Source: Cellvibrio sp. 79 (GTDB taxonomy: Bacteria; Pseudomonadota; Gammaproteobacteria; Pseudomonadales; Cellvibrionaceae). Taken from it: DNA of 64,000 nt. The notes beneath the pieces were generated by a model. It saw nothing but the letters and a program-made list of their open reading frames with translations. It ran no database searches and was not told where the DNA came from. A program made the position numbers and the translations under genes. Positions 1 through 9,602 of the stretch are shown here, piece after piece. The first letter of the stretch is position 1. The number at the start of each line of letters is the position of its first letter. The DNA is taken from assembly GCA_003056245.1 (NCBI GenBank), contig MVDH01000002.1:62001-126000 (forward strand), written 5' to 3'.

Positions 1-415
1 CTTTAAATTCACTAACGGCAGCGCGAAATGTACCGGCACGCGTAAATGTGCCAATGTGCATTTCATAAATGACGTTGTTTTGGTGTTGTACTCCTGCCCA
101 TTCTTCATCGGTCCAAATAAACGTTGCGGGGTCGATTACCATTGATGGGCCGTGAGGGCCTGAAGGTTGCGCACGCGAGGCGGGATCAGGATATAAGTTC
201 TTATCATCATCCAATTTGAACTGATAGAGATCGCCGGGTTTGGCAGAGGGAATCGTTAGGGATTTATAACCATGTTCTTCCTCCATCATCTCGAAAGCAG
301 ATTCCGTATTGTTAATAATAATTTTTACTGTTTTTGCGCGCGGCGCCCATACCCTGAATTGCACACCATTATTGGTAAATTCGGCTCCAACAGGATAGCG
401 TCGTTGATTGTGCAT
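1..415 (-). CDS. treZ: Malto-oligosyltrehalose trehalohydrolase, N-terminal part (cut by window edge)
   Basis: The visible 138 residues begin MHNQRRYPVGAEF and form an N-terminal carbohydrate-binding (CBM48/isoamylase N) domain with the motif GVQFRVWAPRAKTV. They then enter the start of a GH13 barrel with NNVIYEMHIGTFT. This order is typical of TreZ, which releases trehalose from maltooligosyl-trehalose made by TreY. The gene runs off the left edge, so no catalytic residue is visible. A GlgB or GlgX-type relative is the main alternative; the short linker and the VIYEMHIGTFTRAGTF stretch favour TreZ. The start is the ATG at 415, preceded on the minus strand by GCCGGGAACCGCT, which gives only a weak ribosome site. 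It is the last gene visible in its direction. Confidence 0.75.
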   Translation of the reverse strand, partial: MHNQRRYPVGAEFTNNGVQFRVWAPRAKTVKIIINNTESAFEMMEEEHGYKSLTIPSAKPGDLYQFKLDDDKNLYPDPASRAQPSGPHGPSMVIDPATFIWTDEEWAGVQHQNNVIYEMHIGTFTRAGTFRAAVSEFK

Positions 416-572
416 AGCGGTTCCCGGCAACTAAAATAAATTATAGTATTCATAATAAAGTGACTGGAATTTCCCGAAATAATTCCACAGCGCAATCGTA
501 AGAAGAACGGATTTATTTTTTTTCTAATTCTGTGGTGGAATGATCAATGATGATTAATAGTTGTAATTAATA

Positions 573-758
573 TCAATCGAGCTTACGAGTATTTTTACGC
601 GGATCTATAGATACATTTGTTGCGATTGTATCTTTTTCCGAGCGCCCTACAGCATCTTTTTTGGCAGCGTTATTTCTGATAATTATGGCTGCAATTGATA
701 GTATCGTGAAAATTATAAATAATGCCCCTACCCACCACGCGGTATCTGAATTTGGCAT
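573..758 (-). CDS. Small single-pass membrane protein
   Basis: This is a 61-residue protein starting MPNSDTAWWVGALFI. Residues about 8-27 form one hydrophobic helix, followed by a basic and polar tail ending RKNTRKLD. The ATG at 758 is chosen because GGAG lies six bases upstream; an in-frame ATG at 779 would add seven residues but has no such site. No family is recognised. It sits between treZ and the homospermidine synthase gene on the same strand, with over 150 bp on each side, so co-transcription is uncertain. The hydrophobic segment and charge distribution look like a real small membrane protein. Confidence 0.5.
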   Translation of the reverse strand: MPNSDTAWWVGALFIIFTILSIAAIIIRNNAAKKDAVGRSEKDTIATNVSIDPRKNTRKLD

Positions 759-1018
759 GATTAGCTCCATTAAAAACATGATAACTTATCAATCGACTTT
801 TTCTATTCAGTATAGTTCCTGCTAGTGGCGGATGTTTGCCAGAATAAATCACGCAGGGGGTAATACCAGGTTCTCGCCGGGAACACATTGATTTTTCAGG
901 CATGAAAAAATATCAAACTTTCCTGCATCACCAGCCATGGTTTGTGCCTACTGAAACATGCCTCAATTTTTTTATGTTGCGGTGTGAATTGGCGTGCTAT
1001 AGCGAGTTCGCCATGAGT

Positions 1019-2434
1019 TTAATGAACACGGAAATTTATAAATTGCCAGGGGTCATCATTTGCTATTGGTTCAGAAAATAAATTGCTTCGGTTTGTCAGC
1101 GGTGTCCAATTACTATAGATGCCAACCATTTCGCCGAGATAGGGCGTTGCTATCTTCAAAATAGTATGGTGATCAAGATCATCGGGTTCAACGATGCCAC
1201 GCTCAGGATTGCTTAGCGCCCAGATTACGCTGGAAAAGATACCGGCGACCACCTGCAAACTGGTTGCCGTATTGTAAGGAGCGAGTTCACGCGCTTGCCT
1301 GATTCCCAAACGCGATCCGAACCAGTAAGCCCCTTTATTATTTCCCATTAATAAAACACCGAGCTCATCCATACCCAAGGTAATTTCATCGCACAAAATA
1401 CGTTGATGCTTTTGCGGCTGCCAATTTTTTCCTGCGAGTTCATGTAACGATAAAATAGCATCATCACAAGGATGATAAGCATAATGAACAGTAGGACGGT
1501 AAATAACATCGCTGCCTTCGCGGAGCGTTAGATGGTCTGCAATAGAAATGGATTCTGAATGGGTGATCAAAAAACCGTGATAGCTTCCTTCCAACGGCGT
1601 CCAGCTGCGGACACGTGTTGCAATTCCCGGACGATTTAAAAAAATAGCGGCATCGCATCCATAACCGTGACGTTCTGCATCTGCTGGCCAATGTTTTTCA
1701 TGCGTGCCCCAGCCCAATTCTGCGGGCTGTAATCCTTCAGCAATAAAGCCTTCTACCGACCAGGTATTTACAAACTCATTGCGTTTTTTTCGTGCATTGG
1801 TTGTTTGTGTATCACGTTCGGCAATATGAATTACTTTTATTCCGAGGTCGCGGGCCAGGCGTGCCCAATCGTCAGCACAAGTTGGTGTTTTAAATTCCGG
1901 GGCATGATCCAGTGCCATATTTTCCAATGCCTGTTTTACCAGGGTAGAGGCCAGACCGGGGTTTGCTCCATGGGTAACGACAGCCGTTCGCCCACCGTGT
2001 TTATCCTTGCGAAATGAAAGCAGGTCTTCACGCAAGCGATAGTTGGACCGTTTGGCGGGGGACGCGGAGGTATTATCGTAGTGCCCCGACCAAGGTTCGA
2101 TACAGGTATCCAGATAAAAAATGTCGTTGCGCCAACAATAGTCAACCAATGTCAAACTGGAAATATCAATTGAAAGATTTAATAAAAAATCATCTTTTTT
2201 TAGGTGTTGGTCGAGAAAGTTTTGAGAATTATCCTGGGTTAATTCCTTTTCGATAAATTGAACTGCATAGCGTGAGCATATGTCCTCTTTATCTTGCTGT
2301 GGGGCGACAATTTTTATTTGTTGAGGGGATATTTCAATGTGACGCAATAATAACGGTATTACTGCTCTCCCTATGCTCCCCAGTCCAAGAATTAATAGAG
2401 TGCCATGAAATTCAATATATTTCGTATCTGTCAT
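1019..2434 (-). CDS. hss: Homospermidine synthase
   Basis: The 471-residue protein starts MTDTKYIEFHGTLLILGLGSIG, giving an N-terminal Rossmann NAD-binding motif GLGSIGRAV. The family-type stretch THGANPGLASTLVKQAL follows, as does the saccharopine-dehydrogenase-like body. Known family members make sym-homospermidine from putrescine (and spermidine) using NAD in the cytosol. An upstream TTG would add 20 residues, but ATG 2434 has GGAAGAA seven bases before it and places the Rossmann motif at the N terminus, so it is preferred. It is separated by over 200 bp from the genes on both sides and is probably monocistronic. The assignment rests on several motifs and on length matching the family (about 470 aa). 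Confidence 0.85.
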   Translation of the reverse strand: MTDTKYIEFHGTLLILGLGSIGRAVIPLLLRHIEISPQQIKIVAPQQDKEDICSRYAVQFIEKELTQDNSQNFLDQHLKKDDFLLNLSIDISSLTLVDYCWRNDIFYLDTCIEPWSGHYDNTSASPAKRSNYRLREDLLSFRKDKHGGRTAVVTHGANPGLASTLVKQALENMALDHAPEFKTPTCADDWARLARDLGIKVIHIAERDTQTTNARKKRNEFVNTWSVEGFIAEGLQPAELGWGTHEKHWPADAERHGYGCDAAIFLNRPGIATRVRSWTPLEGSYHGFLITHSESISIADHLTLREGSDVIYRPTVHYAYHPCDDAILSLHELAGKNWQPQKHQRILCDEITLGMDELGVLLMGNNKGAYWFGSRLGIRQARELAPYNTATSLQVVAGIFSSVIWALSNPERGIVEPDDLDHHTILKIATPYLGEMVGIYSNWTPLTNRSNLFSEPIANDDPWQFINFRVH

Positions 2435-2642
2435 CAGATTCTTCCGCAATATCTCAATAAGCAGCCGTAATACCCGTATGGCGTAAATGTACACCCCGTT
2501 ATTTTTTGGCTATGTATTTATTATTGAAAGGAAAAACTGAAAAACGTTCACTTAAATATTGGATGGACTAAGTAGGAAAGGGGATTAGTTCAATGTTGAG
2601 TGGTTGGGGCAGTGCTGGAGGGTGACGATAATATTTTAAATC

Positions 2643-2663
2643 AGGCCCGCTTTGTGCGGGCCT
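2643..2663 (-). terminator. Terminator after the TMEM43-family gene
   Basis: A perfect 8-bp stem (AGGCCCGC / GCGGGCCT) with a 5-nt loop lies nine bases past the stop codon of the minus-strand gene ending at 2672. The T-tract that follows in that direction is weak (GATTTAAAATATT), so efficiency is uncertain. Confidence 0.6.
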
Positions 2664-2671
2664 AAAATTAT

Positions 2672-3868
2672 TTATTTACTAGCAGTGGGATCGCTATAAG
2701 CAGATGTTGCAGAAACCGGTTTATTTTCGGTGATCGTTTTAGCGGCGTGGAACGATTTACGTTTTAGCCAATAAACCAATGCGCCGACAATGACCAATAA
2801 GGCCAGGCCCAGCAATGGGCGATAGAAAATCCACGCAATACCTATTGTTACCAATGCAACTATCGAACCTAGTAGAAAACTCACCAGCCCGGTACCTATT
2901 TCAACAATATTCCCTGCTAACGGCACTACATCGGCTAATACGGATAACGGTTTTAATATCATTGAGAATGCCACTATGAGCAGTACACTGCCAACCAGAC
3001 GCAGAGCCCAGGTGAGCGTGACGTTATCACTTTTTGCTTTTTCAAACATGGCATTAGCGGTATAGGAACCTGCTTGTAACAAAACAATTACGTGCCCGTT
3101 GCTAGCAATATGTTCATGTATTTCGTTGTTATTCAAATCACCAATAGCACTGTAGGTTTGTGCAGGAATAAAATTAAACTGGATTCGTTGATCACCAATG
3201 GCAGGTTTCTTCGGGTTTTTTCCAGCATATAATTGTCCGTTAAGTTTTTTTAGATCTTCCGTTAGCTGGATGCCTTCCGGAACCGGTAAATGCTGAAAGT
3301 TATCAATTAAATTTTTATGGGAATTTGATAATCGGTAATTGCCAATATCGATTTGGTTTGCAGTCCATATTTGGGTTTTGTAAACCCATTCTCCGGGATT
3401 TTGGTGTCCTGCCAAATTTTTAAATCCAGAGGATTTTATAAGCTCGCTTGACCAGACCTTTTCATATTGGTAAGTGGTTACTGTTTCAGTATCGCCGCCC
3501 AATGTTTTACGTTCTTCGCTGTGGGAAGTTTCTTTCCATTGATAGGTTTCTACGAAACGTTGCAATTTCAGTCCTTCAGTGGTGACAGGTAATAGGGTAT
3601 CTGCAAGAATTTCATTGCTGGCAGCTTGCCCGCTTATATGAACCAACTTTCCGTTCAATTGCGGCGCGTCTTCCTGTGCATTGATGGAAACCACGGCACC
3701 TTGTGATTCGATCAAGGCTTTATGGGTTTTTACTGCGCGGCCTTCATTCCAGAATAATAATCCGATACACACTAAAACAAGCAATATGCCAGTGGCCACC
3801 CCCTTGATTGATTTGCCAATACGGTTGGACCAGGAGGTGCGTGTTACTTCGGTAAAGATATCGTTCAT
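2672..3868 (-). CDS. TMEM43 family membrane protein
   Basis: This is a 398-residue protein. It has an N-terminal amphipathic stretch, one transmembrane helix near residues 22-42 (GVATGILLVLVCIGLLFWNE), a large extracytoplasmic domain, and three or four C-terminal hydrophobic helices (from LVGSVLLIVAFSMIL to LLGLALLVIVGALVYW). This is the layout of the TMEM43 (DUF1625) family, whose bacterial members have no settled function. The start is the ATG at 3868, which has AAGGA seven bases upstream; the in-frame TTG at 3874 is rejected. It follows yehQ on the same strand after a gap of about 110 bp and could be the last gene of that transcription unit. Confidence 0.8.
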   Translation of the reverse strand: MNDIFTEVTRTSWSNRIGKSIKGVATGILLVLVCIGLLFWNEGRAVKTHKALIESQGAVVSINAQEDAPQLNGKLVHISGQAASNEILADTLLPVTTEGLKLQRFVETYQWKETSHSEERKTLGGDTETVTTYQYEKVWSSELIKSSGFKNLAGHQNPGEWVYKTQIWTANQIDIGNYRLSNSHKNLIDNFQHLPVPEGIQLTEDLKKLNGQLYAGKNPKKPAIGDQRIQFNFIPAQTYSAIGDLNNNEIHEHIASNGHVIVLLQAGSYTANAMFEKAKSDNVTLTWALRLVGSVLLIVAFSMILKPLSVLADVVPLAGNIVEIGTGLVSFLLGSIVALVTIGIAWIFYRPLLGLALLVIVGALVYWLKRKSFHAAKTITENKPVSATSAYSDPTASK

Positions 3869-3978
3869 TTCCAATTCCTTGCTTTCGTTATTGTTTATAG
3901 CGTTACTCCAATCGTTATCCAGAATAGCGTATCGCGAATTATTTTATTCTTTTTGGATAAATATTTTTTCTGCTTCTG

Positions 3979-5976
3979 CTAGATAAAACATAATCGCCGG
4001 ATCAGATAGCTTATTTTTAGCAAGTCGGTTGATTCCAGTTGCTGCTTATTACTCCAGGTTGTTAATTGCTGGTGAATAATATCCAGGCCAACAGCTTTCG
4101 CTTGTTGTGCTTGCTCCCGGATAACCTGGTGTTGCTGCGGGTTGAGCGATAGTCGCCCGGTCAGTGCGAGTGATTCAAGCACGGGCGTCAATGCGATTGC
4201 AATTCGCTGCCCAATAGTGCGTGGAATTTCATTGGCAAAATTGGTTTTTCGCGATTTAAATAATTGGGCCAATTTATCGGTTAGGCTGGATTTTTCCGGA
4301 GCGATATTTTGCGCATAGGCCAATACGATAATACGCAATTGTTCCTGCTCATGAATAAGCAAGGAAACGGGCTCCAGGTGATAGCCAAAGCTGGTGTAGC
4401 TTACACGGGCAAAGATCCCCCAGGGCGTTGCATTTTTTTGCAGCGAGTGTTCCAGCGCGGTTAGCGCTTTTTCATACCGGTTTTGTGCGGGCAATGATAG
4501 GAAAATTTTTTGCTGGTGCTGATCGCACGCTTCAATAAAAAACCGTTGGGCGATTTCGTCCAATGTTGGTTTGGTAACGCGGGTTGGCCGTAATAAAACA
4601 CACTCCAAACCATAGCCGTGCAAGCTGGTAGCTTCTTTCAAGCGAATGACGAGGTCGCGCCAATCGCTTATTCCAGCATTCACCAGCATTTCACTGTCTA
4701 TCGACCAGGGCGCGCGGGCCATGGCCTGGGTATTTCCGCCCAAGGCGATGTGTCCATCACCGGTGATGCGTGCTTTATCGAGTTGTAATGCACTGGTGCA
4801 TATGGTTTGTGCGGATCCTGCCCCGGACCATATAGGGGTACGTGACCAGGCCTGGTCTTCATTGAATTGTGGATCCATGCCATTGGGGCGCGCTTGTACT
4901 GCGAGCAAAATGTTTTGCGAGTGTACATCCAACAATGCCAGGTTTAATCCGCGTGCACCGCTGGGGCTAGTCCACCACCAGGCACCGAGTGGTAATAATT
5001 CCAGTTGTACTTCTTGTTCAATAAATTGCCGCTGCAATTGGCCGCGCAATTTTTCCACATTATTTCCACTCGCCTTTTTGCAGGCTTCACACCATGCGTA
5101 AACCTGTGCGAGTTGCAGCAAGACATCCAGCACTTCAATTTGGTGCTTACGCTCTGCAAGGCCATTGATAAGGCCGCTTAGTGTACGCAATTGACTTGCC
5201 AGCCGCGGTAAGCCTTCGGCACGTGCAGAAAGGCCAAATGCGCGTAAACGTTGCGCACTGGCAGCACTGATATGCGCTAAGCCGACACTTAATAGTTCAA
5301 TTAAAATATGTTCTGTCTGCGCAATAATGTGCCGTTCATCTTCTGTTAGTTGTGCCGGGAGAAGTGTGCTGTTATCTGCAATGCCCTTTGGCCAGGAAAA
5401 ACTTTTTTGATGTAATTGCCAGACGCTGATTATTGCAGCGAGGTGAATGGCTTTCGCTTGTTTTTCCGGCGCACTTGAGACCATGGTGTCCAGTGCACCG
5501 CCCGCGAGAAAGTTTACTTTTATATCTAGGTCACTTAATTCAATAACGAGGTTGGTACCGGATTCCTGTACACAGGGGGCCCGGGTAAATTCAGCGAGTA
5601 ATTGCTGTGTTTTGCGAACGTTGGCGATGCCGGCAGATTTAAACAGGGATTCGGGATTGAGTGCGAGCAAGTCAGCCAACGCATTTGCGGTGCTGTGTGC
5701 GATGGTTACGGCATTTGTGCGCAACCAGATACTGGCGGCGAGTATATGTTTGCAAATGCCTGGTGCCGGGCAACTACAGGTTGCGGCAGGAATACCTTTA
5801 GCCGTTAATAAAATTTCCTGGCCATCAATAGCCAGTCGCCCTGATTCGTTGGTGTTGTCTACCCATTCAACCGGGTTGCTTTCCAGATCTTTATACGCGC
5901 GGCGCAACAAGCCGGGATTCGCCAGCGTCGTTAGCAATTCATCGTTATAGGTGGTGTAGATATTTATCCAATCCAT
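3979..5976 (-). CDS. yehQ: SWIM zinc-finger protein, YehQ family
   Basis: The 665-residue protein carries a SWIM zinc finger at about residues 65-85, with the CxC then CxH pattern (TCSCPAPGICKHI). This is the signature domain of E. coli YehQ, and the length is close (about 680 aa). SWIM fingers bind nucleic acid or protein; the role of YehQ is not known. It starts six bases after the stop of the VWA gene and is the last of a five-gene same-strand cluster whose order and content match E. coli yehI-yehL-yehM-yehP-yehQ. The remaining 580 residues are helical with no motif I recognise. Confidence 0.85.
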   Translation of the reverse strand: MDWINIYTTYNDELLTTLANPGLLRRAYKDLESNPVEWVDNTNESGRLAIDGQEILLTAKGIPAATCSCPAPGICKHILAASIWLRTNAVTIAHSTANALADLLALNPESLFKSAGIANVRKTQQLLAEFTRAPCVQESGTNLVIELSDLDIKVNFLAGGALDTMVSSAPEKQAKAIHLAAIISVWQLHQKSFSWPKGIADNSTLLPAQLTEDERHIIAQTEHILIELLSVGLAHISAASAQRLRAFGLSARAEGLPRLASQLRTLSGLINGLAERKHQIEVLDVLLQLAQVYAWCEACKKASGNNVEKLRGQLQRQFIEQEVQLELLPLGAWWWTSPSGARGLNLALLDVHSQNILLAVQARPNGMDPQFNEDQAWSRTPIWSGAGSAQTICTSALQLDKARITGDGHIALGGNTQAMARAPWSIDSEMLVNAGISDWRDLVIRLKEATSLHGYGLECVLLRPTRVTKPTLDEIAQRFFIEACDQHQQKIFLSLPAQNRYEKALTALEHSLQKNATPWGIFARVSYTSFGYHLEPVSLLIHEQEQLRIIVLAYAQNIAPEKSSLTDKLAQLFKSRKTNFANEIPRTIGQRIAIALTPVLESLALTGRLSLNPQQHQVIREQAQQAKAVGLDIIHQQLTTWSNKQQLESTDLLKISYLIRRLCFI

Positions 5977-5982
5977 TTATGC

Positions 5983-7107
5983 TCACCCATGAATAATTTC
6001 GCCGAGCCATTGCGCAAAATGCTCCGGTGTTAATGCGGCGATATGCATTCCCGCTGTAGCTAAACGCTGCCCCATATTTTTGTCGTAGATGGGCGTAGCC
6101 TCGTCATCAAGTGCAGCAAGGCCGATCAGGGTTACGCGTGCTTCTGCCATGCGTCGTACCGAATTAATTAATGGTGTGGGTGGTGCGCCTTCGCAGAAAT
6201 CACTAATCAGGGTAAATATGGTACGCCGCGGATTTTGAATCAGTGTTTCGCCGTAACTGACTGCTTTACCAATATCTGTCCCTCCGCCTAATTGTACGGT
6301 TAGTAGTACTTCGACGGGATCATGTGCAAGGTAGCTCAGGTCTACTACTTGAGTATCGAAGATCAACAAGCGCACGCGCACATTTGGTAATCCGGCGAGA
6401 ATACCGGCGAGTACGGCAGCATAAATAATGGAATCTGTCATTGAGCCGCTTTGATCAATGCATAACACCAAATCCCACGGCAGTTGTGGTTTTACGCGGG
6501 CATTAAAACAGGGACGCGCAATAACCAGCTGGTTGCGCTCGCGATTAAAATGTTTAAGGTTGGCCGCGATCGTTTTGCGCCAATCAAAATTTTGCGCGCT
6601 CGCCAATGGGCTGGAGCGGAAGCGAAAACGCTGGCCGGTTATCGAGTTGGTGATTTGCGGTTTAAGTTTGCGCGTAATGTCCTCGACAGTTTTAGCAATT
6701 ACCATTTTGACGGCGTCGCGAGTTGTTGTGCTCAAGCGACCGCGCAATGACAGTAAAGTTTTTACAATGGCCTGGTTCGGTTCGAGGTTGGCAATGACGG
6801 CGGGGTCGTTCAACAACTCACTCATGCCGTAACGTTCCAGCGCTTGTTGCTGCAAACGTTCAAATACCGGTTTGGGAAATAATTTACGTGTGCGCCCCAG
6901 CCAATCGATAGCGCGAATCTGGCTGGGATCAAGTGAACCGGCACGCGCTGCCAAACCGCGACGTTGGTATTCGCGGCCGTACAGATATTCCAGCGAATCT
7001 TCAAGTTGTTGCTCGCCGGGTGTGAGCGATGATTGCGCGGCGATTTGCTGGTCCGCATAGCGGCCTAACAATAATCGCCAGCGACGTAACACCTGGTTAT
7101 CGGTCAT
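5983..7107 (-). CDS. yehP: VWA-domain protein, YehP family
   Basis: This 374-residue protein has a C-terminal von Willebrand A domain from about residue 205. A complete MIDAS metal site is visible: DQSGS (DxSxS), the threonine in LGGGTDIG, and the aspartate in LISDFCEG. The N-terminal half is helical. VWA proteins paired with MoxR ATPases act as substrate adaptors or metal-dependent scaffolds, as in RavA-ViaA and CoxD-CoxE. Its start overlaps the stop of the DUF5682 gene by four bases, implying translational coupling. Order and length match E. coli YehP (about 378 aa). Confidence 0.88.
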   Translation of the reverse strand: MTDNQVLRRWRLLLGRYADQQIAAQSSLTPGEQQLEDSLEYLYGREYQRRGLAARAGSLDPSQIRAIDWLGRTRKLFPKPVFERLQQQALERYGMSELLNDPAVIANLEPNQAIVKTLLSLRGRLSTTTRDAVKMVIAKTVEDITRKLKPQITNSITGQRFRFRSSPLASAQNFDWRKTIAANLKHFNRERNQLVIARPCFNARVKPQLPWDLVLCIDQSGSMTDSIIYAAVLAGILAGLPNVRVRLLIFDTQVVDLSYLAHDPVEVLLTVQLGGGTDIGKAVSYGETLIQNPRRTIFTLISDFCEGAPPTPLINSVRRMAEARVTLIGLAALDDEATPIYDKNMGQRLATAGMHIAALTPEHFAQWLGEIIHG

Positions 7108-9602
7108 GGTTGATTATCCCCATTGGTTGTTGCGGCTAACCAATGTGCAAGTCCATCGCTTACCAACGCATTGTGCAGTGCCTGTTGTAATTGCAATCCC
7201 TGGTGCAAATCCTGTTCGGAAAGTGTTTGGTTGTATTCAAAAATAGTTTCTGTGCTGCCGTTGAGTGTGCACACAGTGCGCGCCAACTGATCGGTTTCCT
7301 GCGGCTGTAAATAAGTGAATGCCCGGCGCAGCTCGGGTAAAAACGCGATGAAATCTGCTTCGCTCCATTGCATCACCAACTGGTTAATTGCGGAGAGTAA
7401 TGTCTGTTCGCATATTAATAATTCCGGGGCGGTGCGCATCAATCCGTATAAAAAACTACTCGCTTTTTCCACGTCTACGCCCGGGCCAAATTCGCGCACC
7501 ACCAGTGCTGCGATATCCGGCCCTGCGTATTGGTTGTCGAGATAGAGCAGGGCAAGTGCACAGGCTTTGATAGCGGGATTGCACAGAGGGCTGTGCACAA
7601 ATTTTTTTAACGGGGCGTGAAATAAACCGGAATCAATTTCAATCTGTTGTTCAGCAAGGGTTGCGGGTGCGCGTTTGATGAAATCGCGTAACGCGATGAT
7701 CTCAACAATAGCGTCAGCTTCCTGTTCCGGTTTACATAGCGCCAGTTCCGGTAACAGAAAAATGCTGGCGAGCCAGACTTTATGCAGTAGTTTTATTACC
7801 ATAGGATGATGATTTAATTCCAGTGGCTCGCGCGCTTGCAAGAGCGTTAGCAACTGGTGCCCGGTGTTAACGACAGACGCAAAACTTGAATCTTCTCGCA
7901 AGTGCTCATTTACCAGTGTTAATAAATCATTTAAGCGTTGGTGTAATCCTATTAAACATGCTCGTGTTACCAATTGTGTTGCGCGTGCCGCACTGCGCGC
8001 TTGCCCTTGCTGTGCAAGTGCCTGCTCTTCGCGTTCAAGCTTGCGTAATGCTACGGCGTGCAAGCTGGTTCCTTCGGACGACAATTCAAGCAGGTGCGCT
8101 TCCACAGTGGGAGACCAAGCGTAACTCCAGTCTTCAAACAACATATCCAGCCGTGAACCGGTATAAAAATCCGGTCCATTTTCCCGACGTGCGAAAGGAA
8201 TATGTAAATAATCCAGTAAATGAAAAAAACGACTGCGCACACGATGTGCGGGTTTGCGATATAAATCCAGATGCGCATTGCGTTGCTCGCTGTCATCCAG
8301 TTTGATACCTGCTGCTTTTGCACGGTGCCGTGCATCTTCTACTAAGGGTGGCGAGCCTGCTGATGCCGGTACGTTGCCTAATGTTGAGCCGCGCATTAAA
8401 TGCAACAAATCGTGCATCAAGCCTTGATAGCCATCGCCACTTTCCCGCTTGATAAAACAGGAAGTGACTGCATCGAGTAATTCGCTGCGGCCCGGACCAA
8501 TGTGTCCGCGTAAATAAGCTAATCCCATCGCCTGATTATTGGCCGCATATAAATCAGCGGTGGATAGGGCGTCTGCCAAATCGTTTTTACGGGTGTGTTC
8601 TACCAGCGCTTGTAATAATTGTTGTGCTGCTTGTTGCCAGGGATTGTTCTCGCCGGCCAATAATCCTTCCCACAATAATTGATAATACGCAGGTGCAGGC
8701 ATGCCCGCAGCATAATGATTCAGTGCATCCAGTTGTGCAAAACCGTAGCGAATTAGCCATTGTTTGGAATTATTCTGTTTCGTTGCGGCCGGCGGTAATG
8801 GTGCTGCTTTATTCCACCCGAGTAATTCCAGTGTGTGGAATCCTCCGGTAATAACGACAATAGGGCCAGTGATTTTATCGCGCCAATATTTGATCCAACT
8901 TGCCATGTGACGTTCACGCGGCAAGCTTTGTTCCGCCTCAAGTACTGCTGGTTCGTAGTCCAGTCGTGCCATGGCGCACCAACAAAAAACATCGCGAAAC
9001 AATGTTCGCCAATCGCTGGATTGTGCAGGCGGGCGCTGCTCAAAAAAACGATCCCACAATTCATGGTGATCACGACAGCCGCTATTTTTTGCCAGTAGTT
9101 GCAACCAATGCGAATGGGATAAATAACGTTCGGCTTGTAAATTTTCTACATTATCTTGTTCATCATTGTTCGCGCGCGCGATTTTTTCTTGCCAGGGCAA
9201 ATCAATAAATGCCACCGTTGCACCCAGTGTTGTTCCATCGCGTAAACCAATCCATTCGGGACTGTAATCGCAAAATGGAAAAAAACCGGAACGAATATCC
9301 GGCGATGAAAGGGTTTCGTTGTCGCCAGCAATCGTTGCCCCTGTTTTGCTGTAATTGATTTGGGCTAGCAATGCCACCGGTGGGTGCGTATCAGTATGGG
9401 TTAGTAGCGGAATGAGTTCATTAAAGCTGTCGGGTGCCTCGATCAAGACGGCAGCCGGTTTTATTTCTGCAAGCAATTGTTTCAATGCAAATGCGCACGC
9501 GGGGCTGTGGTGGCGTACCGGGGCAAAATAAATATCATCAGCAAATAATTGCTGTGCTCCACGGCTAATAATTGCTGGTAAATCCTGCAGGCTTAGTTCC
9601 AC
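7104..9602 (-). CDS. yehM: DUF5682 family protein, YehM-like
   Basis: The 832-residue protein begins MELSLQDLPAIISRGAQQL. The N-terminal region contains YFAPVRHHSPACAFAL and AAVLIEAPDSFNEL, the sort of conserved patches seen in DUF5682 proteins that accompany MoxR and VWA partners. No enzymatic function is established for the family; the HHSP and EAPD patches could be active-site residues, which is inference. The start lies ten bases inside the MoxR gene and the stop overlaps the VWA gene, so the three are tightly coupled. E. coli YehM is the positional equivalent, though shorter (about 760 aa). Confidence 0.8.
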   Translation of the reverse strand: MELSLQDLPAIISRGAQQLFADDIYFAPVRHHSPACAFALKQLLAEIKPAAVLIEAPDSFNELIPLLTHTDTHPPVALLAQINYSKTGATIAGDNETLSSPDIRSGFFPFCDYSPEWIGLRDGTTLGATVAFIDLPWQEKIARANNDEQDNVENLQAERYLSHSHWLQLLAKNSGCRDHHELWDRFFEQRPPAQSSDWRTLFRDVFCWCAMARLDYEPAVLEAEQSLPRERHMASWIKYWRDKITGPIVVITGGFHTLELLGWNKAAPLPPAATKQNNSKQWLIRYGFAQLDALNHYAAGMPAPAYYQLLWEGLLAGENNPWQQAAQQLLQALVEHTRKNDLADALSTADLYAANNQAMGLAYLRGHIGPGRSELLDAVTSCFIKRESGDGYQGLMHDLLHLMRGSTLGNVPASAGSPPLVEDARHRAKAAGIKLDDSEQRNAHLDLYRKPAHRVRSRFFHLLDYLHIPFARRENGPDFYTGSRLDMLFEDWSYAWSPTVEAHLLELSSEGTSLHAVALRKLEREEQALAQQGQARSAARATQLVTRACLIGLHQRLNDLLTLVNEHLREDSSFASVVNTGHQLLTLLQAREPLELNHHPMVIKLLHKVWLASIFLLPELALCKPEQEADAIVEIIALRDFIKRAPATLAEQQIEIDSGLFHAPLKKFVHSPLCNPAIKACALALLYLDNQYAGPDIAALVVREFGPGVDVEKASSFLYGLMRTAPELLICEQTLLSAINQLVMQWSEADFIAFLPELRRAFTYLQPQETDQLARTVCTLNGSTETIFEYNQTLSEQDLHQGLQLQQALHNALVSDGLAHWLAATTNGDNQP

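Noticed and set aside
670-903. 77-aa minus-strand frame upstream of the small membrane gene
   Set aside because: Out of frame with the better small gene at 573-758 and without membrane or family features.
5447-5950. 167-aa frame antisense to yehQ
   Set aside because: Overlaps the SWIM-finger coding region; the sequence is not protein-like.
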